Positions 20,351 to 32,154 of a stretch of 64,000 nucleotides of DNA are shown one piece after another. The first letter of the stretch is position 1; every line of letters begins with the position of its first letter. The stretch covers positions 686,676-750,675 of the forward strand of contig RDEW01000002.1 in NCBI GenBank assembly GCA_011109175.1, read 5' to 3'. Under the pieces are notes generated by a model. The model was given only the letters and a program-made list of their open reading frames with translations, ran no database searches and had not been told where the DNA came from. This DNA is from Dicyema japonicum (taxonomy: Eukaryota; Dicyemida; Rhombozoa; Dicyemidae). Made by a program: the position numbers and the translations under genes.

Positions 20351-23350
20351 CAATAATCCTAGTAAAACACAAAAGTAGCTTCCTCTCAAAAATATCAGCA
20401 TTTATAAGTTCAATCAGCTTTGTTAGATCTTAATCTGATAGGATAACTGATTGAGAGTCCCATCGCCATAATCACTGGGAATAGCATTTATGCACTTAAA
20501 AAAGAAATATACAATAGTATTCTCCCCGAATAACGAAAAGAAGATGCAGGACTTTGCATTATCGTATAAGCAGTCTGAGCAATGATGAAAAATAGGAAAC
20601 CTGCAAGATATCGACAACTTTTCCACTTTTTGAAAACCTTGAAGAAACTTGCATATAAAAAGATCTAATTGGCAGTAAATAGGAAAATCGATACTTTATT
20701 GGATTATTCTCGACCGCCTACCAATTATCCCAAGCACTACTATCCTCCTCGAAAATGAAAAACTTAAAATCATCAAAGGATGTCGGAAAATACAAATCAC
20801 AGCGTTGTCTGCTCCAGTGTGCACGAAAAGCACTTCCGAGTCACAAGAGCGGAATCTTCAATCTGTATAACTACAATTCAAACGTTAGTATTCAGAGATA
20901 TCTTTTTTAGAATATATTTGATTTCTCCCTGATTTTCCTTCGAAATTTTAATTTCTGTTCAGAATAAAGTCATCATCAAAGCTTAAAAGAAAGCCGCGTT
21001 ATTTTTGCTGTCGGTTCAAAAATGGATAATTACGACTGGAAGACCAACTTGATATAACATTTTTTTTCCAGAATCAGATGAATTCTAAGCACGTGGAAAA
21101 ATCATGGATATCGTTATGCTTCTGAACTCCAAAAACACAGGAAGACTCTTTTCTGTAAAATCAGCAAATATAGTCACATGTTCGGGGTATGACAGAAATT
21201 AGGTAGTAGCGAACCAATAAAGTACTCAGAATCACATTTATAGATCTACAACTGAGTTAGTACTACATTTTCGGCATACTCGTAAGCGGTCTTGCTTTCC
21301 ATGACCACCTGGAATAGACTGTCCTCGAAATATTTTAGGTTCGATAAACTACTTTTTAAAGATATTGTTGTCTGTGAGGTCGTTACAAAGAGTACACAAA
21401 GGTACTAAATTGTCGTAATTGTCCCTCATTTTGATCAAGTCATTGTCCTTGTTAATCTACACGTGACATTGTAGTGCCAACTAGCATGTCTTTACATTAT
21501 CTTGGACAAACCTTAAAGTAAATACGTCGTAATTGTTCCGTTTTTGTGCAAATAATGGACACCTGTACGTAACACTGATTTACCTATCTTCTCGAGGATG
21601 GTAGGACTGAAGGAAGTTATGCCAAAATTCCATTTCCACGTCTACATTCTCACACAAAAAATCCTAGTAAGACATAATTGCGCTTGATAACGGGCATTAG
21701 CCGTTAATAGATATGTGCCTCTCCAATCTTAAAATATTTCAGGAATCGCTTACCTAACATGGATGGCATTTAGTGATCTGATCGTGAAAATCCCGCCATT
21801 TATCTTTAAGAAGTTTCTCTGAATAAAAGCCTCCTCACCAATGGTTTAGAATAAAAAAAAGTCTCAGAGTTGATAAGATATTATGTGTACAATTACAAGG
21901 AATACTTTAATAAAGAAATTTTCGGCAGATTCAATTCTAGTATCAAAGGAATTAAAAAATTTGAGCAACAACGTGTAAATAATATCATTATTTTAATTCA
22001 GAACTCATAATTTAAAGTTATTTGTGTAGGAAATGCTACAGTAAGGATGTAATTACCTTAAAATCTCAAAATTATCAAAATGTAAAATTACGACAATGAA
22101 ACTACTGGTCCTACTTATTCGTGTCGTGAAAGGTAATTTCCCAGATTAGTTTCTTAGATCAGGAAACATGGCGTTGATGTTGCTGATCTAGAAATAAGTC
22201 GGGTTACAACAAGATAAAGTCGGAGTTGATCTTTATCGAAAAACGGACTTTGGGGATGAGAAATTCATTTGAAATGATTCAGTCAAAGACTGGGGACCGA
22301 TGATGGTATATTAACGTCATAAACAGTAACTGAGATCACAGATACTACCAAGTGGTAATAATGTGCACGTGTATTATTAACACCAGGTAAATGATCAAGA
22401 ATAGAGGAACCTCATATGCACGAAGAGTTCGATTGTTTATTCAATAAATGAGCGAACCAAACCTCATGTTTTGTCAACCCTGTCCATTCTATCCCCCTCT
22501 GCTTCTAATGAGGATAACTACTTTATCGGAATTGACTTTACTAAGCACAAGAGCATCCAATCGACCCAACCCTCTCTATCGTGAATAAGTGATCAAATAT
22601 CAGAAATACAATCAGTATAGAAATATATTTTAATTTTAAATGTCTACGCTAATGTTAGTTTGATTAAATAAAGGTAGAGAAGAGTTTTTCGATCCCCTCA
22701 CTCATGTAGAGGTAGAAAGTACGTCCTTGTGCATGAAACTAGAAATCATTATCCACATTATTAATTATAAATAAATACCTGCATTTATGCTATATATTAG
22801 CTCTATTACCCATGGAAGCTCATTTACCAAAGTTATTGCTCCTGTAATGTGATATAATACATCAACATCTCTTATATGCTGCCATGACATTGGAAAATTC
22901 TTTAATAGTATCGACACTGCATGAGAAATATATACCTTAATACACTAATTTTTTACTTATACTTTAATACCGAAATATACACACTTGTCTTTTATGTTTT
23001 CGGAAACTCATATCACCATGATCTCTAATTATTTTACAAACGTGTTCTGCTGACATCTTCCATTTCTGTATTTTCAACTAACAAACTTTTACGTTTGTCA
23101 TATTTCTTTGACTGTATTTATTGCCATTTGCGAGCTACAATAATTATTATTATATGCATTTCTACTCGAACACTTCTTCACTTTGCTTAAAACTCTGTAT
23201 ATTTCTATTATTTGGATTGCTCATACAACAACACTATTAGAATGAGTATTTTAATGTTTAATTTTAATTTTTTTAATTTTAATAATTTTTAAAATTATTG
23301 ATTAATATTTTTTATTACTTTTGTGTCACAGTTTGATACTGAGTCTGAAG
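20351..23350. other. 3-kb stretch with no recognised gene
   Basis: AT-rich, with only short open frames and no motif, hairpin family or repeat I could match elsewhere in the window. It may hold old decayed repeats or introns. Confidence 0.5.
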
Positions 23351-23477
23351 TGTCTGGATAATATGAAAGTGTGTTTTTTGTCAACAAAACCCCAATGACT
23401 TTCATAATCGCGAGTGGTCCTAGAGATCGCTATATTGCTGATCTCATAGATCTCAAGAGATTCTCGTCTACAAACGA

Positions 23478-23696
23478 TCAATTTTTTCCTATTAATTGCA
23501 TCGGTGGCCTCACAAACATCGTGAGGCTTTCAATGTCGAGCGAATTCCCATTGGCAGAGATTGGGTAGGCATTTAACCGAAAGCCATTATCCTCTATCAT
23601 GCGGTATGAAAGCAAGTGAACGGTGTTGGTTAGGTCTTTGATCAGCTCCAGAGAGTGTGAAGTGATTGCTATTTCGTCCCAAAACTTTTTATACAA
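23478..23696 (-). CDS. Unassigned ORF, possible exon
   Basis: 72 codons open on the minus strand reading WDEIAITSHSLELIKDLTN and GNSLDIESLTMF. Composition looks protein-like, but no family is recognised. The plus strand of the same stretch is open too (23371-23568), so strand is uncertain. It lies beside a SINE-T copy. Confidence 0.25.
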   Translation of the reverse strand: MYKKFWDEIAITSHSLELIKDLTNTVHLLSYRMIEDNGFRLNAYPISANGNSLDIESLTMFVRPPMQLIGKN

Positions 23697-23754
23697 ATAA
23701 CTCCACCTTCAATGTTTTTACAGCCTTTTCAAGAGAGCTATAATATTTACAGCT

Positions 23755-24040
23755 CCGCATAGGCAAGACACAAACTTTATTTAAGTTAAGAACAGTTAAT
23801 TTTAACTAATCGTAGAACCAAGGAATGATCTTCACTTCCTTTTCTTGTGTGTGGGTCCTTTCTAGACTATCCAGTTCCGCAGTGAATATCCACTAATGAA
23901 GGCGTCACTCGTCAAGCCCTTTTAGCATCGTAGATGCGTGGAACCTTCCACCAGGTGAACAGCAACGAGAATCGAACCCGTAACCTAAGCCACTTTAGCC
24001 CGACACTTAAAAACTATGCCACCCATGCCACCTGCAATGT
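23755..24040 (-). mobile_element. tRNA-derived SINE (SINE-T), best copy
   Basis: The minus-strand head is tRNA-like. Its A box TGGCATAG..TTAAGTG is at 24022-24005 and its B box GTTCGATTC at 23977-23969, the internal RNA polymerase III promoter layout. The body continues CCTGGTGGAAGGTTCCACGC, GAGTGACGCCTTCATTAGTG and GAAGATCATTCCTTG. The 3' end is ACTTAAATAAAG..GTGTCTTGCC. The body matches 28549-28832 closely. The head is longer than a tRNA and unlikely to fold as one. Confidence 0.75.
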
Positions 24041-24179
24041 ATAAGTGGAAATGATCTCATCAAATTGTGTGGGATCAATGAGGTTATCCAGAGCTCATAA
24101 TTAATCCCGATCTTCCCACACAGATGGGATGTAAAACTACATCTGAATACTTTTCTCGATTTCTCGTCATGCTTATTTT

Positions 24180-25252
24180 TTGAAGGATGAATGTGGTTTG
24201 ATAAATTTGAGGGATTATGACCAAATTGTATACGAAAGAGACCACAAATTCGTTTCCTTGACTACCTGGGAATCAAATCTGAGCAAACATATAAGAGGTA
24301 TATGTGTACTCTTATGTGCATTACTAGAATACAGGCAAAATTTCACTGTCTCTTTTTATGGTTTATGGAATTCATGTTTGCAGATAAATCCGTTATTTCC
24401 GATAAATCGTTATTGAGATCAGTCAATGCGTTAAGTGGAGATCATGTGTCTTTCGAATGTAAGATAGCGAAAGTAAAGCCTGAGCCTAAGATAGACTAGT
24501 TCATGAACTTTAAGAAATTGGTTCAAGTCGGTATAATCCAGGAGACAAGTCTGAAATCCCATTTGTCTCTTCCAACGGAGATTTCTTTAACATTACAAAC
24601 GCGAATGTGTCGAGGAATGTGAAATGAATGGCCTCGAACGCCTTTGGGGAGCATGCGAAAACTGTCTACCTTGAAATCACAAGTTAACTTGTTTAAAACA
24701 GTTGTTGGAAATCCAGAAATTTATGTCAATGATGGGAATGTGTTAATCTCAAAGTCATCTTTCTGAAGTCAAATCAAAGGGAAAATTAGACTCTCTGAAA
24801 AGTCTCAATATAACGTGGATTTACAATGGAAAACTAAATCAAGAAAATTTCATGTTCCAAGTCACTCAAAATGGGGACGACTTCATTTGGATTTAAGTAA
24901 CAAGGACTATCAAAAAATGGACGGAGTGGTGGATACTCTCAAATGTGTCGTGTCAGACTGTTATGCCACTGGGGAAAAAGTGATTACATGAAGAACGAGA
25001 TCTGAGTCTGTAGGTATTTGGTTGACTCCATCAGACCAGAGGAAGATGTCTCTATGGAAGATCATGTAGTTACCTGCTCATAATTTTCATAATATCGATC
25101 ATAGCTGCTTATGTTTACAGCACACTGATTAATGGAAGCAACATTTCATTTATGAATGAGGATTCCCGTGTTTATTATGTTTTTCTTAAAGGCGGAGATC
25201 AATCTGTCAAAGTACCTAGAATCTACTTTTGATTATCCTCATTCAACAGTTA
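24180..25252 (+). pseudogene. Ig-domain transmembrane receptor remnant
   Basis: Consecutive frames carry Ig (I-set-like) landmarks. LSGDHVSFECKI..PEPKID is followed by TAG (24497-24499) where the core Trp is expected. After a frameshift come NGDFFNITNANVS and SNAFGEHAKTVYLEIT, with TGA where the second Ig Cys is expected. A second domain reads LNITWIYNGKLNQ and DTLKCVVSDC. A hydrophobic helix, YLLIIFIISIIAAYVYSTLI, at about 25073-25132 is a good membrane span. This is the layout of an adhesion or receptor protein ectodomain plus membrane segment. Stops at conserved positions argue for a pseudogene, though very short introns might rescue some frame changes. Confidence 0.5.
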
Positions 25253-26254
25253 ACTCGTTATACTCCTTGGATACATCCGCGGGGGAAGATCCTTGTTAGA
25301 ATGTGATTGTTAATTTGAGAGAGCTTTCAAAGCACTGTTATTTTGTTAGGAATTAATGTTAGGGTATCATTAATTATAAAATAGCTCAGTGTATGTTATC
25401 AACTTTAGTTAAGAGGTTCAAACTGGACCAATTAAGTTTAAGGGTTCACAAGTTGTCGGAAATAGTCTTAGAAGAGTCCCTCTTGAAATGGGATTCTTTC
25501 CTTTCTCATATGAAAAAATGGATCTCATCCTCGAGGCAAAGAATGGACGTTGTATCTAACATAGCGGCAAAAACTTCATCTCATTTCCTACTAAAGATTC
25601 CTTTACTGGATTTGGTTGGCTTTGAAGCGACGTCAAGTCACAGCGAGTCAATGAACATACTTTGTCGTTAAGACAAAGCTAGGTGAAATAAAAATCTAAT
25701 ATTCGCCTTTTATAGAAAACTTTATCCTCCCAGTCATTGAATACGGTTGATGTTGTTTTGAGCCTACAAAACACTAGAAATGGCCGTCCCTTTTCTTATT
25801 TTTCTATCTCGCCGTAATCTTTTCAAGGTGAGAATATTTCCCAGTATATCATCGACGGTGGAAAAAACTTTAACGTTGAATTGTATGTTAGAACACGTGT
25901 CATCACTGAAGGACTCCGGTATTCTCTGGGGTGTCACAAGTCACGTGATTTTTTTAATTCATTAGGTTCTTAACATGCTAAGTAAGTTTCGACATTATCA
26001 CATTTGCAGAGACTCCACTTTCCTATTGGGAGAGATGGTAAACTGGCTCGACCACAACAACTACATAACAGAAAATGGGATATCTATGTACCAAGAGACT
26101 AAACAAGAAATAACCGTTGGGTTGGTGAAGAACCTGGCTGTAATAGTTTACATTTTTTGTGGATCCCGGCCCTATCCAATTTAGAGTTCATGGAGGAGTG
26201 GGAATAAGGTAATTGAAAAGTTTTTGCTTTCACCAACTTAAATAAATTGTCTAA
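25253..26254. other. No gene recognised; possible 3' part of receptor remnant
   Basis: Open pieces exist (25393-25671, 25780-25965, 25975-26184) but show no motif I can defend. A tyrosine-kinase domain was looked for because of the upstream receptor-like sequence and not found. Confidence 0.35.
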
Positions 26255-26470
26255 TTACTTGAAAGTAATAGCTTCTCGACATATTCTAGGATTCCCCACC
26301 AGAAAAGTCCAAGACGGACAACGAACTATAGTATTCTTCACATCAAATTTAGGTAGCTCAACATAATTGTGCAACAAACCAATAGTACGGTTGAGAGCAC
26401 TCTCCTCGGATCCTTCAATATATTCACAATTATCGCATGAAACGGTGACATTGGCCAGCAAGTTAGAAAA
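26255..26470 (-). CDS. Unassigned ORF, possible exon
   Basis: About 68 codons on the minus strand reading VSCDNCEYIEGSEESALNR, LLHNYVELPKFDVKN, then RCPSWTF before TAA. Three cysteines and balanced composition suggest a real exon, but no family is recognised and no ATG-initiated upstream exon was found. Confidence 0.3.
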   Translation of the reverse strand, partial: FSNLLANVTVSCDNCEYIEGSEESALNRTIGLLHNYVELPKFDVKNTIVRCPSWTFLVGNPRICREAITFK

Positions 26471-26652
26471 TGAGGCAAAAAAGAGTTAGAAAAATGATTA
26501 TCAAATATTATTAGATTATCAATATTATTAGAGAGCAGTCTTAGCTTAACTAACACTTTTAGGAAAAATACAACGGGATATTTCGCAGGCAAGTCAATTA
26601 GATATGAACTTTATAACAGGAATGCGGCATTTTATGCACTTTCTGTGCCAGT

Positions 26653-27060
26653 ATGCAAATGCTTGATGAAATCATCCTCACTGTAGCAAAACAGACTGGT
26701 GCATTACTACAAGAAGTGAGTGAGAACCATAAACCTGAAAAGATCCGTCGCCTTGAATATCCGCTGGCCAATAAATTAGCTTCTTCAAAATCGGGTTTAT
26801 TCTATTAGCTGATCTGTTCACGTTAAGAATGAGTGCAATTCACTCCTAGTCAGTTACCCATTCTCAGTGACAAACTGAGAGACGCTTATCTCAGTAAGCA
26901 TGGAATTCCACAGTCACTGAACAATTGTATGGAAGTTAAAACCACTATTAGGGAGTTCTTCCAACTCAACAAGAAAGTCGTAGTCATAATCCTAGCAATT
27001 ACAAATAATAAAATATTTTTTTATAATTTGCACGTGAGTGGGAATTCTTTATTTTCCTAA
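26653..27060 (+). CDS. Unassigned small gene, probably two exons
   Basis: ATG 26653 opens a helical stretch (MLDEIILTVAKQTGALLQEV, HKPEKIRRLEYPLAN). It is interrupted by three stops packed into 26795-26833. That interval is bounded by GT and AG and is 39 nt, a multiple of three. Splicing joins it in frame to VQFTPSQLPILSDKLRDAYL and KTTIREFFQLNKK. The protein would be about 120 residues. The last 28 residues are hydrophobic and may be intron or 3' UTR read-through. A hAT MITE sits immediately downstream at 27093. The product is unknown. Confidence 0.4.
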
Positions 27061-27092
27061 CCATATTTCACTTAGAATTCAATCATGTAAGC

Positions 27093-27436
27093 CAGAGCTT
27101 TTCAAAAAATAATTTCTCGCGGCACACTAATCGTAATAAATAATCCGCAGCACACATTAAAAAATAAAAAAATTAAATTTTTAAGATGTGTAAAACTAAG
27201 TACAAAAATTGGTAAAAAATTAATAAATAATGGTTAACCAATGTAAATGTCATTTAATGTATAATAAAAAAATAATTATTTTAATTTTAGTAATTATTTT
27301 AATTCGTTTATCTTTTTAAATTAATTAGGTCAAAAATGTATATAAAATTATTCAAATTTGTATTTGGCAGGCGGCACACTAGAAATTGTCTTGCGGCACA
27401 CTTAGTGTGCCACGGCACACCGTTTGACAACCTCTG
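27093..27436. mobile_element. hAT-type MITE with intact target-site duplication
   Basis: 344-bp non-autonomous element. The ends are CAGAGCTTTTCAAA at the left and, read inward from the right, CAGAGGTTGTCAAA (12 of 14 identical). Both sub-terminal parts carry GCGGCACACT-type motifs common in hAT elements. It is flanked by the identical 8-mer ATGTAAGC at 27085-27092 and 27437-27444, the duplication length made by hAT transposases. There is no coding capacity, so it would depend on a transposase in trans. Confidence 0.9.
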
Positions 27437-27499
27437 ATGTAAGCACAGTCACTGCCCAATCCTCACCAACTCTACGAGGTCACCTTTATTTAAATTAAT

Positions 27500-28135
27500 C
27501 TTAATTTTTCTGTTGGAAGCTCGCCAAGCCATGAATGTCCATGCTAACCAAATCTCCGACCTGCATTGGGATCGGCGAGCCAGCCACTTCGACATTAAAC
27601 TTTGACCCTAAACCTGTGTACATAACGGAATACGTAGTTGATGTGTTACGTGAAGGTTTCCATGGGGTCAGAGCAGTCAAGTACCAGTAACGGACTGTCC
27701 CGTTGTTGTAACAGCTTAGAAAGACGACGAAGGTATTATCCACAGCCAATCCACAGACACAGTCGGTATGACCTAAACTGTTGGATAAGCCAACCTTAAA
27801 ATGTGCAAATCTAAAAATCATTTTGTCACATTTTCATGATTTTTTAGTTTAGATAGCCACCGCCCAGACTGCCTGTTTGTGCCCAGCAAATGTGAATTCC
27901 AGAAAGACAAGTAACATCATTCAAGTGACTTTGAATGGAGAAAATTGGCTCTTGGGAAATCAGCTTGAAGACACGGTATAGAGAAATTTTGTAAGATATT
28001 CATCAGTGGGTTGAATGAAGAAGATGGCAGATATGTATTTTGGGTGAACACAAGTGGAGTATATTTCGTCGTATTTTTTGTCTTTAAGAAAAAATCTTTT
28101 GGCGGTAAAGTCGCGAGAACTTGATGGAAAGAAAC
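27500..28135 (-). pseudogene. PLAA/Doa1-like WD40 repeat protein, degenerate
   Basis: PLAA (yeast Doa1/Ufd3) is a ubiquitin-binding partner of p97/Cdc48 with an N-terminal WD40 propeller. Minus-strand blocks follow the propeller order: SSSRDFTAK, then HPKYISAIFFIQPTDEY, EPIFSIQSHLNDVTCLS, FTFAGHKQAVWAVAI, LGHTDCVCGLAV, FLSCYNNGTVRYW and METFT.HINYVF. The GHTDCV.GLA and FLSC.N..(I/V)R.W pair is the strongest link to PLAA. Blocks lie in different frames with stops between them. Segments such as a full second blade are missing, and the PFU and PUL domains are absent. Very short introns might explain part of this, but a pseudogene is more likely. Confidence 0.55.
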
Positions 28136-28284
28136 TGAAGAGTCGTCTCCAAGTTGTGTGATTTGATTGATTGAAAAATTTTGTTCATCACATATCACAG
28201 GTTTTACAATTATTTATTTTTAGTTAACTATTCTTTACTTAAATAAAGTGTATAGTGTATATTGCATTATAAAAACTCTTCCAG

Positions 28285-28511
28285 CGAAGAATGAAGCGAT
28301 GTCCGCGGCGGTAGGATGTTGATAAAAATGGAAGAGGGTGGACCTACTTGTCAACTTCTCTTCTGAAGCGGAACTCTGTATTTTACTATTGGAAGATTGA
28401 TTTGGTCGGCACAAGCAGATGTTCTCCTTGGGTTTCTTCTTGGATTAATTAGTTATGACTGTTTGTGTTGGGCTTACCAAAGATTGTAAGCCTCGGGGTA
28501 ATAATAATAGA
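28285..28511 (+). mobile_element. SINE-C copy
   Basis: Landmarks are GAATGAAGCGATGTCCGC, ACTTCTCTTCTGAAGCGGAA, CACAAGCAGATG and GACTGTTTGTGTTGGGC. The 3' stem GGGCTTAC / GTAAGCCT encloses CAAAGATT and is followed by CGGGGTAATAATAATA. It is immediately followed by a SINE-T copy. Confidence 0.75.
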
Positions 28512-28548
28512 CGAATCCGATATATTTGTCTGTATTTTTCATTATAAT

Positions 28549-28832
28549 TAAAGGTGAAGTGATACGAGTGCCGGGAAAAGGCCTGATGACCAATAGTTAG
28601 AATCTCGCTGCTGTATATTCCGGCTGAAGATTCCACGCATCTACGATGTTTTGGTTTGATGAGTGACGCCTTCATCAGTGAACATCTCACTGCTGAACCG
28701 GAGAATCGGTTCGTCTATAAAAGGATTCACACCAAACAAAAAGAATTGAAGATCATTCATTGTATCTCCCTCATCGATTAGTAATGATAACTGTTCTTTA
28801 CTTAAAATAAAGTGTCTGTCTCGCCTGGGAGG
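28549..28832 (+). mobile_element. tRNA-derived SINE (SINE-T) copy
   Basis: The body matches 23755-24040: GATTCCACGCATCTACGATG, GAGTGACGCCTTCATCAGTG, GAAGATCATTCATTG and the tail ACTTAAAATAAAGTGTCTG. The tRNA-like head is worn and the B box is lost. A tail-only scrap of the same family lies at about 28220-28257. Confidence 0.7.
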
Positions 28833-30504
28833 AGTATAGTTAATATGCATCTTTGGTAAAGTGCAATATTTTAATTAAAGGTGAGTGTTTGAACGTATAT
28901 TGGAAACACGATGAGTGGGTTTTAATGAGTCAAAATATATTAAATAACAACACAATCAAGGAATTGACTTTCAAGCGACAGTCACGAAGACTCTATGAAG
29001 ATTCTTTATTTCGCAGTTGAGCCCAACGCTCTTGTGAGCCCTAATGTCATTCCCTAAAAAGAAATTTTTGCTAGAATTCGGTAGCTACATATACATGAAA
29101 GCAAAATTTTCTATGGCTGTATATAGTTTTCTAACATCATCGTCTTTAAAATATCCTTTTTAACATCAGTTGTCAAGATTTAAATCTGAATCAAGAAGTT
29201 TAAAATCATTATTTATTTTAGAAATTTTGGGAATAACGATAAATACATGGACTTTACTATTCCGTCGAATGGAGTATGGAAATAATACGAAACGGTAGGG
29301 CTTGCTAGTTTACTGTAGAGAGGGGTGGTGCCAACATCTATAAGTAGCAAGGTTTACCCTGATGTCCGTCTGAAGAAAGGATTTTGTTGGTCGATTGTAG
29401 AGGTGACCGTGTAGTATTTTATTATCATCGAATCATCGGATTGTTCTCAAAACAAAATCATGCAGATTGTTCCAAACGATTGATGACATTCAGAACTTAT
29501 GCGTCCAATGTGGTTGGAATAGGAAAGCTCAACTTTGTAAAAATTATGTTTATTATTATTAAAAGCACTTTCACAGAACCAAAGAACGTTATACTAACTA
29601 AGGTCCCGTTTGTGCCACACGTTTCAAAGTTTTTTTCACTAGGCGTCTCCATCGGCCTCTGCTGTGTGCATCTGTTCGTAGATCTTTTAGATCTTCCGCA
29701 AATTTAAGTTTCTTCCAATTCCATTAAGATCCTTGTTCTCCAATTTAAAAAATCCTTTAATTTATTTTTAGAACCTATGTTCGAGACTGTGAAAAACCAT
29801 TTTAAGAACCAGTAAAACATCAGAGATAAATATTTGTGAATTTTCCTTCTAGCGTCTCGGCTGAAAGGTCTTTGTATCTAATAACTCAGAAAAGCAACAA
29901 AACTAGATTTGAATATTTTGAAAGAATAGTGAACACATATCGACAGCTTGACAAATAAATAGGAACCGTCGCACTAAAAGCAGAGATATTTTAAATACTG
30001 AGTTCCACACATACTTGATATACACATCGTGTTCTGAGTATCTAGTACAATTTAGATTTCCTTTCATTAGAATTCTGGGATTAAATTAACAAGAACCGTT
30101 CCTCTCCCATCTAAAGATTTGCACTTGAATTTGTATATATTGTTTAATATTGCTTGAGTTTTCGAACTACCACCGCCGTGCATGTCTAATGCCTGAAGCC
30201 TTTCCTGAAAGTGGGGTTTGGTTCAACGTTATTATAAGCGGATTATTTCAGAAATATCGATTCGAGTAATATCTCACTACGACTGGGACTGAAGATTTTT
30301 GTGACACTTCATAGATGAGGTTAGTGGATTGACAATTTCGGACTTGTATGAGTATCCCATTTACAAATACCATTTGAATTTGAATATCACTCCATTATTT
30401 AACATAAGTCCTACTCACCAATGAAGAATAAGCAATTTTATATTTATGAAAGGTTTTAGAATCAATGCATGAGATAGTCCATCAAAAATATTTTACTATT
30501 TATT
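28833..30504. other. No gene recognised
   Basis: AT-rich. An open frame at 29384-29707 (107 codons, starting at TTG) contains a hydrophobic stretch (FFSLGVSIGLCCVHLFVDLL) but no recognised domain and no ATG. A genuine exon cannot be excluded. Confidence 0.4.
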
Positions 30505-30735
30505 TTCCCAGGATCACCGGGCTAAAAAGAGAGTCGTCAACTACTAAGTGATCCTAGTTTTGAGTGAGACGTATCCTTTCCAAACATCATGCCCATACGT
30601 ATCCGCCATTGTTGGAACCAATCTAGTGGAATAGAAAGAGCATGATCCTTTTTTGTATGCTGGCCAGGGAATATGGTACACATGAACAGACAGATCACAT
30701 GACTCCAGCTCAAGAAATTTTTTCCTGAAAACATA
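30505..30735 (-). mobile_element. Diverged SINE-A copy
   Basis: On the minus strand it contains GTCATGTGATCTGTCTG, AAAAAGGATCATGCTCTTTC and an end CCCGGTGATCCTGGG..AATAAA. This follows the SINE-A order with many changes. Confidence 0.55.
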
Positions 30736-31711
30736 GATTTTTTATCCATCAAATAAATTAAAGAAAAATAACAATAAATAATATTTTTATTTTAAAATCA
30801 CGTGTAGTTTTAATGGACGTAGATATTTGAAAGACGATGAAATAGTCATAAATTATCATTCTTTGATTCCAGAATTTTTCGAAGTATTCCCTTATTTTTA
30901 TGGATGGGAGTTTATTACTGGTCTTCTAGGACTTTGGATTTTACTAAAATATCTAAGGGATCTGGGGTATTGTGTTTCTGTGTTATGAAGGGGTTTAGAA
31001 TATATCGCTAATGTATGTTTAGGGAGATAAGTGTATGATGATTGATGTTTATGGAGTTACTTGGACCTTGAATTCTAACGAATTTGTGAGGTTTGTGCAG
31101 AATAATCACAGGGAAAGGATCACGTAAATAGTGAATTTAGATGATCACAATTGTATCATGAAGATTTATTATTGCTCAACATGCATTGACTGTTTGGGTA
31201 TTATATGGATGAGATGACATCATGGAGGATTTTTCAATCAAGATAGAATTGGGAGCTTAAGTGAATGGCTGAATTACATTTATTCTTTGCCTGGAACATG
31301 ATAATGACGATTGAGGAAAACTGAATACGGAGGAACAACCTTGATGATTTAGGAGACATGCAGGAGAAACTAATAGAAAAGATACTATAATGTACAAGAG
31401 TAGCTCAAATATGCATACGAAGCGTTTTTAATTAACAAAATGTGTTATACATAACTCCTTGAAAAACTGCATTTTGTTATGGCGGTTCAGCGAAACAAAG
31501 GTTACATCTTTTTTACCACGAGTAGAATGTTTCCATTACTTCCACTCGAGTAGGACTCGCATATTGTTTTAACGATAATGCAGTTATGCGAATTAATCAC
31601 GGGAATGAGTCCAATACATTAATACTGCTCTTTTTTATCTGTTATCTGCTTATCAACAATTACTAGACACCTGTGCACGCTCCGCGTTAAGACATTAAAG
31701 CGAACATTATA
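30736..31711. other. No gene recognised
   Basis: AT-rich sequence with no supportable feature. Confidence 0.5.
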
Positions 31712-32008
31712 TGATTGCGTGGCTAATTGGTTGAAGTTTTGTTTGTCTGAACGTCCTCTCTCTTCCTATTAGAGTGGCGTCATGTGATCCGACTGTCAAG
31801 GTGGAGCCCAGTGCCAAGGCGGCACGAAAAAGGATCATTTGCTCTCCCCCACTCTACTGGATGGGTTTCCAAAACTGCAAGTAATGGACGTCTTTTCCTT
31901 TTGTTGATTCCGGAATGACTCTGTTTTTGTAGAAGTGGAAACTAAATACACTTAATTAGTTCTTTACTTTAGCTTCTTTCACGGTGTATCCAAGGTTAAT
32001 TAAATAAA
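31712..32008 (+). mobile_element. SINE-A copy, 5' truncated
   Basis: It starts at GCGTGGCTAATTGGTTGAAG without the TGGCGCCATG head and carries all later landmarks including GAAGTGGAAACTAAAT. It ends CACGGTGTATCCAAGGTTAATTAAATAAA, with the hairpin weakened by substitutions. Loss of the 5' end fits incomplete reverse transcription. Confidence 0.75.
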
Positions 32009-32154
32009 TTACATGAGTACGAGATTTATATATTTTTAGTCAAAGTTATGCAATAAATTTGAACATCTTGTGGAGTTTCGATTAGTGTTACGTTTGATTT
32101 AAGAGTTTGAATAAATCATCGTATTCAACAGCTAATGAAACTCGCTACTTAGTA

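Noticed and set aside
23960-24030. tRNA gene on the minus strand
   Set aside because: The boxes are too far apart, no acceptor-stem pairing is visible, and the adjoining body is a dispersed repeat.
25393-25671. Receptor tyrosine kinase domain downstream of the Ig/TM remnant
   Set aside because: No glycine-rich loop, VAVK, HRDL or DFG motif could be read in any frame.
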